Shown here: one piece after another, positions 26,501 to 34,537 of the stretch
Layout: each line of letters begins with the position of its first letter
Numbering within the stretch: position 1 is the stretch's first letter
Source of the DNA: Vagococcus elongatus
Lineage (GTDB): Bacteria; Bacillota; Bacilli; Lactobacillales; Vagococcaceae
Assembly (NCBI RefSeq): GCF_003987645.1
Contig: NZ_NGKA01000004.1
Coordinates: 1 to 64,000, forward strand
Length of the DNA: 64,000 nucleotides
Reading direction: 5' to 3'
The notes under the pieces: generated by a model
Databases searched by the model: none
The model's input: only the letters and a program-made list of their open reading frames with translations
Told to the model about the DNA's origin: nothing
Position numbers and translations under genes: made by a program

Positions 26501-27501
26501 ACAAATAAAGTATTATCGTAAACCCCGTAAACCACAGCTCCGCTCTCTTGCATACGGTTAGAAAACTCTTCCTTGGTCTCCCCAATTTTCGGAATCATTT
26601 CTTCAGCCAATCCACTCTTAACCAGATCAACTACCGCCATCGTATTGTCTCCCAGCTTTCCCTCTTTGGTCGGGAAGTAAATAGGGACATTGATAGAAGG
26701 TTGATTTAACAAAAATGTTTGAGGTGCCAATTCATCAATAAACATCATTTTTCTCTTTTGAACAACATGGACGCCATTGAACATATTTCTAAGCTGGTCC
26801 AAATTGAATGATGTATTCCAGTGAATGATATTTTCCCCCGACCATTGATTCCCTTCCTTATAGAAATCATCAAATCTTTCCGGCAATTCTGGAATATCTT
26901 TATGGTCTCCTGGTTCTCCCGGCTCTTCTCCTGGATCAGGTTCTATATCAATGGTAATAGTCAAGTCCCCTTCTTGTTGAATTTCTATATTTTTTCCTTC
27001 TCTAATCAGTTTGCCTTCCACTTCAAAAAAACCATTTTCCGCCCAATCACTAGATGCGACCAAATCATTGACTGTTGCTAGAATTTGACCATCCTGAATT
27101 TTCCATACACCTAATGGCTCTCCGGTGCCGCTTTCAAGAGGTAAATCACTCAGAGAATCTGGGATATGGATATATTGTTGATCAGGTAAATCAATTTTGA
27201 AAGAATCACCCGCCTCCACATCTATCAAATTATCTATCCTGAAACGGTAAATAAATCTCACTCTATCTCCAACATTAAAAATCGGTACCGGATCCTGAAC
27301 TACTCCGTCCTTTATGACCGGGATTTCCTGCCCTCCTCTAATGACGTGAAAATCATGCTTTTCTTTAACAATCAGATGGGATATATCCTTAGCAGCAATC
27401 ACTGTCGACTCAGGAACCAGCACATTACTCAACACACTACCTACCAAGACAATACAAGCAATAACCTCAAATAATACCTTGAACGCTTTTCTCCCTTTCA
27501 T
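20536..27501 (-). CDS. Giant LPXTG-anchored adhesin with 18 Cna_B-type repeats
   Basis: Cell-wall-anchored surface protein of 2321 residues. The start ATG at 27501 follows AAGGAGAG. A signal peptide (hydrophobic about 9-30) is followed by an N-terminal ligand-binding region (about 35-470) of beta-rich MSCRAMM-like character with a Pro/Glu linker (DPGEEPGEPGD). A SpaA/prealbumin-like domain (GSVLINKVDGETG..., about 475-555) comes next, then sixteen 96-residue repeats and two diverged copies. The C-terminus has the LPKTG sorting motif (20632-20646), a membrane helix and RRK tail. Each repeat has the Lys (KVWED), Glu (TVKET) and Asn (LTNR) expected for Cna_B isopeptide bonds, giving a rigid stalk that lifts the N-terminal head off the wall. 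No sortase gene is in the window. A cre-like site lies 122 bp upstream. Repeats make the assembled copy number uncertain. Confidence 0.93.
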   Translation of the reverse strand: MKGRKAFKVLFEVIACIVLVGSVLSNVLVPESTVIAAKDISHLIVKEKHDFHVIRGGQEIPVIKDGVVQDPVPIFNVGDRVRFIYRFRIDNLIDVEAGDSFKIDLPDQQYIHIPDSLSDLPLESGTGEPLGVWKIQDGQILATVNDLVASSDWAENGFFEVEGKLIREGKNIEIQQEGDLTITIDIEPDPGEEPGEPGDHKDIPELPERFDDFYKEGNQWSGENIIHWNTSFNLDQLRNMFNGVHVVQKRKMMFIDELAPQTFLLNQPSINVPIYFPTKEGKLGDNTMAVVDLVKSGLAEEMIPKIGETKEEFSNRMQESGAVVYGVYDNTLFVSLGDVPGNGITYYDVFGGKESFESEIDKLVHKDKILQEQADRMKMIYGSEGPTQGSIVGFGICFDVVVEGETGDYKNQATLKWMEDGDETDEIEVKFTRVTGGLDVVKAGSVLINKVDGETGARIPGVVFQLLKWNDSEGKYEQYTPRDGGEVQRKTDGDGKVTFAKLEDGSYKIEEVEGVEGYLDEVVITPDNGEFKISSSDERGFTFKVENFAKPALVEKMVKKVWEDGENQDGLRPAKIGVQLYGDDKAVGAEIELNAGNNWSYTWKDLPEKANGKTIKYTVKETGVPKGYESASEVIDGRIVLTNRYTPGVTKISTQKVWEDGENQDGLRPAKIGVQLYGDDKAVGAEIELNAGNNWSYTWKDLPEKANGHTIKYTVKETGIPKGYESSSEVIDGRIVLTNRYTPGVTKISTQKVWEDGENQDGLRPAKIGVQLYGDDKAVGAEIELNAGNNWSYTWKDLPEKASGKTIKYTVKETGVPKGYESASEVIDGRIVLTNRHTPAVTTIRTEKVWEDGENQDGLRPAKIGVQLYGDDKAVGAEIELNAGNNWSYTWKDLPEKANGKTIKYTVKEIGVPKGYESTSEVIDGRIVLTNRHTPGVTKISTQKVWEDGEDQDGLRPGNIRVQLYGDGEAVGDEVILNVANNWRYTWKDLPEKASGKTIKYTVKETGVPKGYESTSKVIDGRIVLTNRHTPGVTKISTQKVWEDGEDQDGLRPGNIRVQLYGNGEAVGDEVILNVANNWRYTWKDLPEKTNGKTIKYTVKETGVPKGYESTSEVIDGRIVLTNRHTPGVTRISTQKVWEDGENQDGLRPAKISVQLYGDDKAVGTAIELNAGNNWSYTWKDLPEKANGKTIKYTVKETGVPKGYESTSEVIDGRIVLTNRHTPGVTKISTQKVWEDGENQDGLRPAKIGVQLYGDDKAVGAEIELNAGNNWSYTWKDLPEKANGKTIKYTVKEIGVPKGYESTSEVIDGRIVLTNRHTPGVTKISTQKVWEDGEDQDGLRPGNIRVQLYGDGEAVGDEVILNVANNWRYTWKDLPEKANGNTIKYTVKETGIPKGYESTSEVIDGRIVLTNRYTPGVTKISTQKVWEDGENQDGLRPAKIGVQLYGDDKAVGAEIELNAGNNWSYTWKDLPEKASGKTIKYTVKETGVRKGYESTSEVIDGRIVLTNRHTPAVTTIRTEKVWEDGENQDGLRPAKIGVQLYGDDKAVGTEIELNADNNWSYTWKELPEKANGNTIKYTVKETGVPKGYESTSEVIDGRIVLTNRHTPGVTKISTQKVWEDGENQDGLRPAKVGVQLYGDDKAVGTEIELNADNNWSYTWKDLPEKANGKTIKYTVKETGVPKGYESTSEVIDGRIVLTNRHTPAVTTIRTEKVWEDGENQDGLRPAKIGVQLYGDDKAVGTEIELNAGNNWSYTWKDLPEKANGKTIKYTVKETGVPKGYKSTSEVIDGRIVLTNRHTPAVTTIRTEKVWEDGEDQDGLRPGNIRVQLYGDGEAVGDEVILNVANNWCYTWKDLPEKAKGHTIKYTVKETGVPKGYESTSEVIDGRIVLTNRHTPAVTTIRTEKVWEDGEDQDGLRPAKIGVQLYGDDKAVGTEIELNAGNNWSYTWKDLPEKAKGNTIKYTVKETGVPKGYESTSEVIDGRIVLTNRHTPAVTTIRTEKVWEDGENQDGLRPENIRVQLYGDGEAVGDEVILNTANNWNYTWKDLPEKAKGKTINYEVKETGIPKGYKSTSEMIDGRMVITNHYTPEMVTIRGEKVWEDNDDQAKKRPESITVNLLANNKVIISQEVTAKTGWAYQFVNLPKYIQGAEVAYRITEDVVPEYTTNIEGNTIINSYILDKTNVRVTKYWDDQNNSAGLRPKSVKVQLLADGEKYGEEIILNEANDWKYTWQELEAKNKKGEKIKYTIAEVDVPEGYKESITDDGTGNIIVTNTYKVDKPLIKKDWILPKTGEEKARFAILAGVIIIALSLLIYIVRRKNAEK
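21217..25824 (-). repeat. Sixteen tandem 288-bp repeats inside the adhesin gene
   Basis: Exactly 4608 bp, 16 units of 288 bp, each coding for one 96-residue Cna_B domain starting at KVWEDGE. Units fall in two sequence types, NQDGLRPAKIGVQ...AEIELNAGNNW and DQDGLRPGNIRVQ...DEVILNVANNW, mixed along the array. Linkers alternate between TPGVTKISTQ and TPAVTTIRTE. Bases 23369-23757 and 24521-24909 are identical, an offset of exactly four units, which shows recent internal duplication or gene conversion. Two diverged units (20647-21216) flank the array on the wall side. Confidence 0.95.
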
Positions 27502-27622
27502 TTTAATCTCTCCTTTGTTTCCCTTAGACATGAATGTCAATCTAAACCAACAACTTTTTCAGAACCATCTCTGTTAAAAATAGCATCTAAACATCAAATA
27601 ATCTTAATTTTACAACAAATTA

Positions 27623-27636
27623 CGTAAGCGCTCTCA
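27623..27636 (-). promoter_or_regulatory. cre-like site upstream of the adhesin gene
   Basis: Read on the minus strand TGAGAGCGCTTACG fits the CcpA consensus TGWNANCGNTNWCA with only the last base differing. It lies 122 bp upstream of the adhesin start, which suggests carbon catabolite control. Confidence 0.5.
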
Positions 27637-28009
27637 TTGCGGAGGTCAGTTGAACTAATAGTCTAGTAGGAAAAACACAGAATTTATGCAATTAGTTATA
27701 ATTACAAGTGGCGGAGGGGAAAATTGGAAGAATGTATAGGTAATGAAGAATCTTTAAACTGAAAAGTTTTAATGTAAGGCCAACTCTTCTTTGGACTTTT
27801 GATAAATATAGTCTCACAAGTAACAAAATCAACCTTTTGTTTAACTTTATTATAGCACGATACGAAATTAAGTGTTATAGAAGTCATAAAATCGAGATAT
27901 AATAAGCATTTTTAGTTTGCTTTTTTTAAAAAATCAATGTATTTCTTGTTCCAAGTCATCTTAAGCTTCCCAACATTAGTTGGCAGATATCCATTTAGCC
28001 AAACAAACT

Positions 28010-28050
28010 AAAAACCTTCCAGCCTCATTAAAAGAGACTGAAAAGTTTTT
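28010..28050 (-). terminator. Rho-independent terminator after the DUF1846 gene
   Basis: On the minus strand CUUUUCAGUCUC pairs fully with GAGGCUGGAAGG (several G-U pairs), followed by five T. Confidence 0.7.
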
Positions 28051-28092
28051 AGAATATTTTTTAAAAGAATATTATGATAGGAAATAAAACTA

Positions 28093-29607
28093 TTATATAT
28101 AAAACAAATTTTTCGAAGAAAATATCGGATCACACGTAAATTCAATGCCTAAGTTTCTCAACACTTGTTGATCATCCTTATTTAACATTACCGTTGAGTG
28201 CGCCTGAGTCCCTTTCAGATTTTTTAGCTTATCATAAGCAAGTTGTGCTGTTGGGTTCGTGACCGCACTGATCGACAGAGCAATCAAAATTTCCGCCGTA
28301 TTCAAAGAAGTGATTCGTCCTGACAACTCATTAGCCTTCAGCTTTTGAATCGGCTCCAATATATTCGGTGACAACAGCAAAATTTCATCCCCGATGTTCG
28401 CCAAGACTTTAATAGCATTTAAAATAGCTGAAGCACTGGCATCCATCAATTCTGATCCTCTGCCTGAGACGATTTTTCCATCCATTAGCTCAATCGACAT
28501 CACTGCAGGTGTAAACTCCTGATCCCAGTCATCCCGATGCTTTAAACGTTCTGAATACTCCCTTGCCGGAGAAACGCAAGGACGATTTTCTGGACGTAAT
28601 TCCAATTCTTCCATCAAAATTTGAATTCGATTCAGTGTTTCCAAATCAAGCAATCCTTTTTTATAATCGCACTCTGTGGCAAAATAACGGCGGATAATTT
28701 CCTGTTTAGAGGCCTCCTGCACCACTTCATCATCGATGATACCAAATCCCACCCGGTTCACTCCCATATCCGTAGGAGAGTGAAACTCAGATTCCCGACC
28801 GGTAATCCTTTCAATGATTCTCTTGATAATCGGAAAAGTTTCAATGTCGCGATTGTAGTTCACTGCGATCTCACCGTAATAGTCAAAATGAAAAGAATCG
28901 ATCATGTTCACATCTTTCAAATCTACGGTTGCCGCCTCGTAAGCAATATTGAGCGGATGTCTCAAAGGCACATTCCAAACTGGAAAAGTTTCAAATTTAG
29001 AGTAGCCCCCGGCATTTCCATGACGGCTTTCATGATACAGCTGATTCAAACATGTAGCCAATTTTCCGCTGCCGGCACCGGGCCCTGTCACCACCACAAT
29101 CGGTTTTGTCGTCGGAATATAAGGATTTTTTCCAAATCCTTCTTCACTGACGATTTTATCCACATTCACTGGATAGCCATCAATTTCCTCGTGAGTATAA
29201 ACTTTTATCCCCCGTTGTTTCAGCTTGTTAATGAAAATTTTAGTGGTAGGCTGTCCGCTGTATCGAGTAATGACTACACTATTGACTTCCAGTTCATAAT
29301 CACTTAATTCGTCAATCAGACGCATGATATCCATATCATAGGTGATACCATAGTCCCCTCGGATTTTGTTGCGTTCAATGTCCCCGGCAAAAACACAAAT
29401 AATAATTTCAATTTTTTCCTTCAGCTTATGCAAAAGCTTGATTTTAGCATCTTGATCAAAGCCCGGCAGTACCCGTTTGGCATGCATGTCCCCGATTAGC
29501 TTTCCGCCAAATTCAAGGTACAGCTTATCATAATGGTTCACACGTTCTAAAATATACTTTGATTGTTCCTCAATATACGTTTGCGGATCAAAACCGATTT
29601 TTTTCAC
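28093..29607 (-). CDS. DUF1846 family protein
   Basis: Soluble protein of 504 residues, the usual family length. It starts [19 protein letters not shown] and contains the conserved segments [18 protein letters not shown] and [23 protein letters not shown], the latter a P-loop-like Gly-rich stretch. The family is widespread in Firmicutes and has known structures, but its reaction is not established; a nucleotide- or phosphate-related role is suggested by the Gly-rich loop. It is a single gene with its own terminator; galE lies 218 bp upstream on the same strand. Confidence 0.88.
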   Translation of the reverse strand: MKKIGFDPQTYIEEQSKYILERVNHYDKLYLEFGGKLIGDMHAKRVLPGFDQDAKIKLLHKLKEKIEIIICVFAGDIERNKIRGDYGITYDMDIMRLIDELSDYELEVNSVVITRYSGQPTTKIFINKLKQRGIKVYTHEEIDGYPVNVDKIVSEEGFGKNPYIPTTKPIVVVTGPGAGSGKLATCLNQLYHESRHGNAGGYSKFETFPVWNVPLRHPLNIAYEAATVDLKDVNMIDSFHFDYYGEIAVNYNRDIETFPIIKRIIERITGRESEFHSPTDMGVNRVGFGIIDDEVVQEASKQEIIRRYFATECDYKKGLLDLETLNRIQILMEELELRPENRPCVSPAREYSERLKHRDDWDQEFTPAVMSIELMDGKIVSGRGSELMDASASAILNAIKVLANIGDEILLLSPNILEPIQKLKANELSGRITSLNTAEILIALSISAVTNPTAQLAYDKLKNLKGTQAHSTVMLNKDDQQVLRNLGIEFTCDPIFSSKNLFYI

Positions 29608-29772
29608 AAGAAATTACCCCTTATTCATAAATTTGACTCTCAAACCATCTCTTCAATCATATATAAAAAAAAGCCCATAGACAAGAAAAACTTCTATCTC
29701 TTACCAAAAAGCTTAACATGTTTTGATATTCAGAACATTTATATGTATTATGTCTTTTATTTTCCGCCTCGC

Positions 29773-29817
29773 AAAAAAGCAACCCATGCTTTTAAACATA
29801 CACAGGCTGCCTTTTCC
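29773..29817 (-). terminator. Rho-independent terminator after galE
   Basis: Minus-strand hairpin GGCAGCCTGTG...CATGGGTTGC with a T6 tract directly after the galE stop. Confidence 0.75.
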
Positions 29818-29824
29818 TTTTATT

Positions 29825-30817
29825 CTACTTGCTGTCATACCCCTTTGGATGGGTGCTGTGCCATTTCCAAGCGGTCTCCATGATTGTCTTAACATTGGTA
29901 TGTTGCGGCTGCCATCCCAGAACTTTTTGTGCTTTTTCTGAAGATGCGACCAGAACAGCTGGGTCACCGGCACGACGTTCCCCAATTTTTTCAGGGATTT
30001 CTTTTTCTGTGACTTGTCGGGCAACATCAATCATTTCTTTTACTGAAAAGCCTTCACTGCTGCCCAAATTGAAGACGTTGCTTTGGTTATGTGCTTTCAA
30101 ATATTCCAAAGCAAGAATATGAGCATCACACAAATCTACAACGTGGACGTAATCGCGAATACAAGTCCCGTCAGGAGTGTCATAGTCATCACCAAAGACA
30201 GTGATTTCTTTTCTTTGTCCTAACGCTGTTTGTAAAATAATCGGCACTAAATGACTTTCAGGCGTATGATCTTCACCGATTTTTGCTTCCAGTTGTGCCC
30301 CTGCCACATTGAAATATCTCAAAGCAACAGACTTGATGCCATAAGCCACATCACACCAGTAAAGCATTTTCTCCATCATCAGTTTGCTTTCGCCATAAGG
30401 ACTTTTAGGAAGTGTCTTAGCAGTTTCTAAAATCGGAATATCTTCCGGCTCCCCGTAAGTTGCCGCTGTTGATGAAAAGACAATATATTTCACATCAAAT
30501 TCTTTCATCACTTCTAATGTGATCTGGGTCCCGTAAACATTGTTATTGAAATATTTTAGTGGCTGCTCCACTGATTCGCCCACTAAAGAACTTGCCGAAA
30601 AATGTACGACGCCTTCAATTTTTTCTTTTGAAAAAACCGACTGCATGAACACTTTGTCCCGGATATCCCCCTCATAAAAACGCGCCTTCTCATGAACAGC
30701 TTCTTTGTGTCCGGTCAATAAATTATCGATGACGACAACCTCATAGCCTTTTTTAATTAACTGATCCACCGCGTGGGAACCAATATAACCTGCACCGCCA
30801 AGTACTGCAATTATCAT
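29825..30817 (-). CDS. galE: UDP-glucose 4-epimerase
   Basis: NAD-dependent short-chain dehydrogenase of 330 residues that interconverts UDP-glucose and UDP-galactose. The Rossmann motif GGAGYIGSH (about 7-15), the catalytic SSTAATYG serine region and the YGESK Tyr-Lys pair are all present, and the substrate-binding [10 protein letters not shown] segment is intact. A good TAGGAGG ribosome-binding site precedes it. It stands apart from Leloir genes galK/galT, so it may serve cell-surface polysaccharide synthesis as much as galactose use. Confidence 0.95.
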   Translation of the reverse strand: MIIAVLGGAGYIGSHAVDQLIKKGYEVVVIDNLLTGHKEAVHEKARFYEGDIRDKVFMQSVFSKEKIEGVVHFSASSLVGESVEQPLKYFNNNVYGTQITLEVMKEFDVKYIVFSSTAATYGEPEDIPILETAKTLPKSPYGESKLMMEKMLYWCDVAYGIKSVALRYFNVAGAQLEAKIGEDHTPESHLVPIILQTALGQRKEITVFGDDYDTPDGTCIRDYVHVVDLCDAHILALEYLKAHNQSNVFNLGSSEGFSVKEMIDVARQVTEKEIPEKIGERRAGDPAVLVASSEKAQKVLGWQPQHTNVKTIMETAWKWHSTHPKGYDSK

Positions 30818-30975
30818 AGATAAACCTCCTACTATATTCTAAAGGATCATTTCTTCCTTTATCATAAAACACTTTTAAGCAGATAACAAGAGATTTAATA
30901 AAAATTTACTTTTAATTTAGTAAATGTATTACTAAAAACTTTAAATGTTTTATTTATTGCATGATAAACGGTCTG

Positions 30976-32742
30976 CTAGCCATCTGAATTCCGTTTAAAT
31001 TCATCAAAAATTTTCTGATTCAGCGTGCGGACTGTTCCCTCAATTACTTTGACTACGTGGCGATCATAAGTCACTAAGCCGTTGATTTCTTCTTCCACAT
31101 CGCTAAGTTGTGTGTACACAGTGCCAGCCAATCCCTTAGAAATCGCTGGGAAAATTTCTTCCTCAAATAACTTCACATAAGCAGTCGTCAATTTTTCTTT
31201 CGTTTCATACATCTTATAGCCAAACAAGCGCTCTGAACCCATATGCCCCTCTGTCGGACAACTGTATCCCCCGAATTCGCTTAAAATCTGGATTCGATCA
31301 CGAGAATCAGCTTTCAGGCGATACTTTTTATAGTAAATGTGGGGACTTTTAAAATCTCCCCCTCCTTGATCATGATAACCACTGACATAATCCACTAGAC
31401 GTGTTTTATCTAATTCACGCACCTTATCTCCGATTCGTGTGCTGTCAAATTGTCCCCAGCCTTCATTAAAAGGCACCCAAGCAGCTAGAGAAACTATATT
31501 TTTTAACAAATCGATTGTGTCTGTCATTTCTATTTCAAACTGGTTGCGGCTCGTTTCTGACTCACGCCCAAACCATTGGTAATGGTGATCCTTCACATGA
31601 ATATTGACAAAGGGCAGATACTTGACGAGAAAGTTGCTGTATTCCGGTCCGCCGCCGCTGACAAAATCCTGCCATACTAACATTCCCAACTTATCACAAT
31701 GATAATACCAGCGCAGAGGCTCGATTTTAATATGCTTGCGCAACATATTAAAGCCCAAATCTTTCATTTTTTGAATGTCCCAAATCATCGCCTCGTCGCT
31801 AGGTGGCGTGTATAAGCCGTCACTCCAGTATCCTTGATCCAATAATCCGTTGAAAAAAATCGGCTCGTCATTCAACATAGGAACGGTTTGCCCTTTTTTA
31901 TTTTTCCCCACAGAAAACTTGCGCATGCCAAAATAACTTTTGACTGCATCTTCATCAACTGTTATTTCTAACTCATACAAATGAGGCATATCTGGTGTCC
32001 AGGGAATAAAATCCGGCAAATAAATCCAGTTTTCCTCTTTTGAAATAGTTCCCTCATAGACTATTTCTGAATCTGATTTGATGATTAAGTGACCTGTCTG
32101 AAAGGGTTGACTGGTGTTGATTGTTATGCCAACTTGTGACCCATCAAAATTAGGTGTCAACACTAAATCTTTTATGTAAGTTTCTGGCACTACTTCCAGC
32201 CAAACTGTTTGCCAAATACCACTTTGAGGTGTATACCATATTTCACCATGTTCTTGTTTCTGTTTCCCAAAAGCATAAATCGGGTTGTCGCTCAAATCAA
32301 CCACTTTTACGAGCAGCTCATTTTCTTCTTCAAGCGCCTCCGTAATATCATATGAGAACGGCCAGTACCCTCCTTCATGTCGTCCCACTAGCTGATGATT
32401 AACAAATACTTCACACAGCTGGTCTACCGCACCAAAATGCAGTATAACTTTTTCATTTGAATTTTTCTCAACTGTAAACGTGCGGCGGTACCAGAGGATA
32501 TCTTCTGGTGTTACCGACCGCTGCACTCCTGATAACAAGGATTCTGGAGAAAAAGGAACTAAAATATCCCCGTCAAATGTATCGGGTTGCCCTTCTGATT
32601 GCGTGAGGCTGTATTCCCAAGTACCATTCAAATTTTGCCAATGCTCCCTGACGAGTTGAGGCCGGGGATATTCATTCAGTGGCAGCTCTTCATTTTTTGT
32701 TTTCTTCCCCCATGGGGTATACAAGTCTATTAATTCTGTCAT
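30976..32742 (-). CDS. Glycoside hydrolase family 2 enzyme
   Basis: Cytoplasmic beta-glycosidase of 588 residues (no signal peptide). An N-terminal jelly-roll sugar-binding domain (about 1-190), a short Ig-like domain (about 190-290) and a TIM barrel with the acid/base glutamate in PFNEGWG and the nucleophile glutamate in LSEFGGY are seen. It is shorter than LacZ and lacks the extra C-terminal domains. The specificity (beta-galactoside, beta-glucuronide, beta-mannoside or other) cannot be set from sequence. Its start overlaps the stop of the MFS transporter gene by 4 bp (ATGA), so transporter and hydrolase are co-translated. Confidence 0.88.
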   Translation of the reverse strand: MTELIDLYTPWGKKTKNEELPLNEYPRPQLVREHWQNLNGTWEYSLTQSEGQPDTFDGDILVPFSPESLLSGVQRSVTPEDILWYRRTFTVEKNSNEKVILHFGAVDQLCEVFVNHQLVGRHEGGYWPFSYDITEALEEENELLVKVVDLSDNPIYAFGKQKQEHGEIWYTPQSGIWQTVWLEVVPETYIKDLVLTPNFDGSQVGITINTSQPFQTGHLIIKSDSEIVYEGTISKEENWIYLPDFIPWTPDMPHLYELEITVDEDAVKSYFGMRKFSVGKNKKGQTVPMLNDEPIFFNGLLDQGYWSDGLYTPPSDEAMIWDIQKMKDLGFNMLRKHIKIEPLRWYYHCDKLGMLVWQDFVSGGGPEYSNFLVKYLPFVNIHVKDHHYQWFGRESETSRNQFEIEMTDTIDLLKNIVSLAAWVPFNEGWGQFDSTRIGDKVRELDKTRLVDYVSGYHDQGGGDFKSPHIYYKKYRLKADSRDRIQILSEFGGYSCPTEGHMGSERLFGYKMYETKEKLTTAYVKLFEEEIFPAISKGLAGTVYTQLSDVEEEINGLVTYDRHVVKVIEGTVRTLNQKIFDEFKRNSDG

Positions 32743-34031
32743 CTAATTTTCTCTTCCTTCCATAAACTATTCATCAGCCAGCGAGCAGCAAAAAGAAAAA
32801 TCAGAACGATAGCTGACGCAAAAAAGATTGACGGTGCAGGCACTTCTTTGATTTCCCCCAGCTCTTGATAAGTTTCACCGCTGCCTTTAATAACAAATGA
32901 ACCGATATAAGGTCCAAAAGCCATGGGAATCAGTACGTTAAAAAACATCCGTACCCCTTGAAAATGTCCTGAACGATCCTTCGGTGTGAAATCACGGACG
33001 ATGCCGTTGATACAAGCTGTGGCAATCATATTGCCCCCGACTGTCAACACACCCACAAAAATAATCGGGAAAACATTGCGGGAAATATATAATCCCAACA
33101 AACCGATAATCTCGATCAACAAAGCAAAAGATAAAAATTTCAACTTGCCAATACGATCAAGCCATTTCCCACTCAAAACACTCACGATACTGCTCAAAAT
33201 TAAAATCACACCTAGAGGCAAAGCATAATTATCCCAGCCTAAATATTTTTGCATATAAATAATCAAAAAGGGCATAAAAATCTGGGTGCTGATGCCTAAA
33301 ATAGCTAACATGCTTAGGGCTGCATACAAAATACGATTCTCTTTTACCACTTGCCACTTGAAGCCATAGATGATATTGCCTAGATAAGTCGTGTCTGAGC
33401 TGACTTTGGGCGGACGTTCGTCTATGACAAACATGCCGACGACACCTCCAACGATAATCATCAGTCCGAAAATCAAGAAAAATAATTGCCACTCCCCTGC
33501 CTGCGTCAGCCAGTCAAAACCACCGAAGATGATTAACATGGCTACTAAAGGCATCACTGCCAACACAGTTTCCACCCGTCCTCTTTGTTTGGCAGGTGTA
33601 ATATCATTAATCCAAGCATTAAATGCGGCATCATTAGCTGTACTTCCAAAAAAAGTCATGACACAATCCATCACAATCACTAAAACTGCTGCCAGTGTGA
33701 CTGCGTTAACGGTCGGAAAAAAAGCCGCTACATTGTCTACTGAAATAAAAGCAAATGAGAGGGTGGAAAGTCCCCATAATATGTATCCTAAGACAATAAA
33801 CCCTTTCCGGCGGCCCAGCTTATCTGTTAAAACTCCCATTAACAACGTGGTGACAGTCGCTACCACTGCACTGGCAAAAATCATGTTTGCCAACATTTGA
33901 CTGTCAGTTGTGATGGTATTATACATAAATACATTGAAATACATATTCTCAATCGTCCAAGCAAATTGACCAAATAGACCAAATATCAAAATAGCCAGCC
34001 AATGACGCTTGGTTAATAATCTTTCTGTCAT
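32739..34031 (-). CDS. MFS sugar transporter
   Basis: Major facilitator of 430 residues with about twelve membrane helices. The loop 2-3 motif GVLTDKLGRRKGF matches the MFS signature. It is probably the importer of the glycoside hydrolysed by the GH2 enzyme encoded immediately downstream with a 4-bp overlap. Many members of the oligosaccharide- and glucuronide-type branches share this arrangement. No regulator gene adjoins it, but a palindrome lies upstream (34093-34131). Confidence 0.85.
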   Translation of the reverse strand: MTERLLTKRHWLAILIFGLFGQFAWTIENMYFNVFMYNTITTDSQMLANMIFASAVVATVTTLLMGVLTDKLGRRKGFIVLGYILWGLSTLSFAFISVDNVAAFFPTVNAVTLAAVLVIVMDCVMTFFGSTANDAAFNAWINDITPAKQRGRVETVLAVMPLVAMLIIFGGFDWLTQAGEWQLFFLIFGLMIIVGGVVGMFVIDERPPKVSSDTTYLGNIIYGFKWQVVKENRILYAALSMLAILGISTQIFMPFLIIYMQKYLGWDNYALPLGVILILSSIVSVLSGKWLDRIGKLKFLSFALLIEIIGLLGLYISRNVFPIIFVGVLTVGGNMIATACINGIVRDFTPKDRSGHFQGVRMFFNVLIPMAFGPYIGSFVIKGSGETYQELGEIKEVPAPSIFFASAIVLIFLFAARWLMNSLWKEEKIR

Positions 34032-34092
34032 TCAACAACCTCTTTCTCAAAATTCTTATTCTTCAATAGATGAACAGCTTCATTTCCACTGT

Positions 34093-34131
34093 CAGTTCCT
34101 TATATTTTATCATACTCAACGAAAGGAACTG
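34093..34131. promoter_or_regulatory. 9-bp inverted repeat flanking a possible MFS/GH2 promoter
   Basis: CAGTTCCTT and AAGGAACTG, perfectly complementary, are separated by 21 bp. The spacer contains TATGAT read on the minus strand, a likely -10, about 70-80 bp upstream of the MFS start. An operator is inferred. Confidence 0.4.
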
Positions 34132-34452
34132 AAAATTTTTGAATAAATCAATAAGTCATATGGTTTACTCCTAAACAAGTTTTTCTCAATAATCCACTTT
34201 GAAGATTAATTCCGTCAAAACAACTTTACTTGCCAAAAAATTAACACAAAAATTAGCGGTGTAATGATATATGCTATTTCTATTTTGACAATATCAAATT
34301 AAAAAGGTACACTCCTAGTCACTTTAAAAGTATTAATAATTTCACCTAATAAGTTTGGCTTTAAAATTTTTTATTACTACTCGTCTCAGAAATAAAATCA
34401 CAATTTAAGTTCTGTGACTCCTACCTGAAAACGACTGAGAGTACAATTAAAC

Positions 34453-34466
34453 AGAAAGCGTTTCCT
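34453..34466 (+). promoter_or_regulatory. cre-like site of the PTS operon
   Basis: AGAAAGCGTTTCCT keeps the core GAAAGCGTTTC and matches most positions of the CcpA consensus. It sits just downstream of a possible -10 (TACAAT), where CcpA would repress. Confidence 0.45.
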
Positions 34467-34537
34467 GTTTTTTGGATTCTATTATGATTGAATTAAAACC
34501 AGTTACTTATTATGCTGGATATAGGAGGTTGAAAGAA

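Larger units (their letters stand above)
27502..28092. other. 591-bp intergenic region upstream of the adhesin
   Basis: No gene is supported. It contains a cre-like site (27623-27636), the presumed adhesin promoter and the terminator of the DUF1846 gene (28010-28050). Confidence 0.6.
34032..34471. promoter_or_regulatory. Divergent intergenic region between the MFS/GH2 and PTS operons
   Basis: A 440-bp AT-rich stretch without a gene. It contains the palindrome at 34093-34131 on the MFS side and the cre-like site at 34453-34466 on the PTS side, and should hold both promoters. Confidence 0.6.

Noticed and set aside
27702-27887. 61-codon minus-strand frame upstream of the adhesin
   Set aside because: No ribosome-binding site, no conserved motif and skewed composition; treated as intergenic.
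28621-29307. 228-codon plus-strand frame
   Set aside because: Antisense to the well supported DUF1846 gene, with no ribosome-binding site and no recognisable domain.
33391-33900. 169-codon plus-strand frame
   Set aside because: Antisense to the MFS transporter gene; low-complexity Thr/Ala/Ile composition typical of a shadow of membrane helices.
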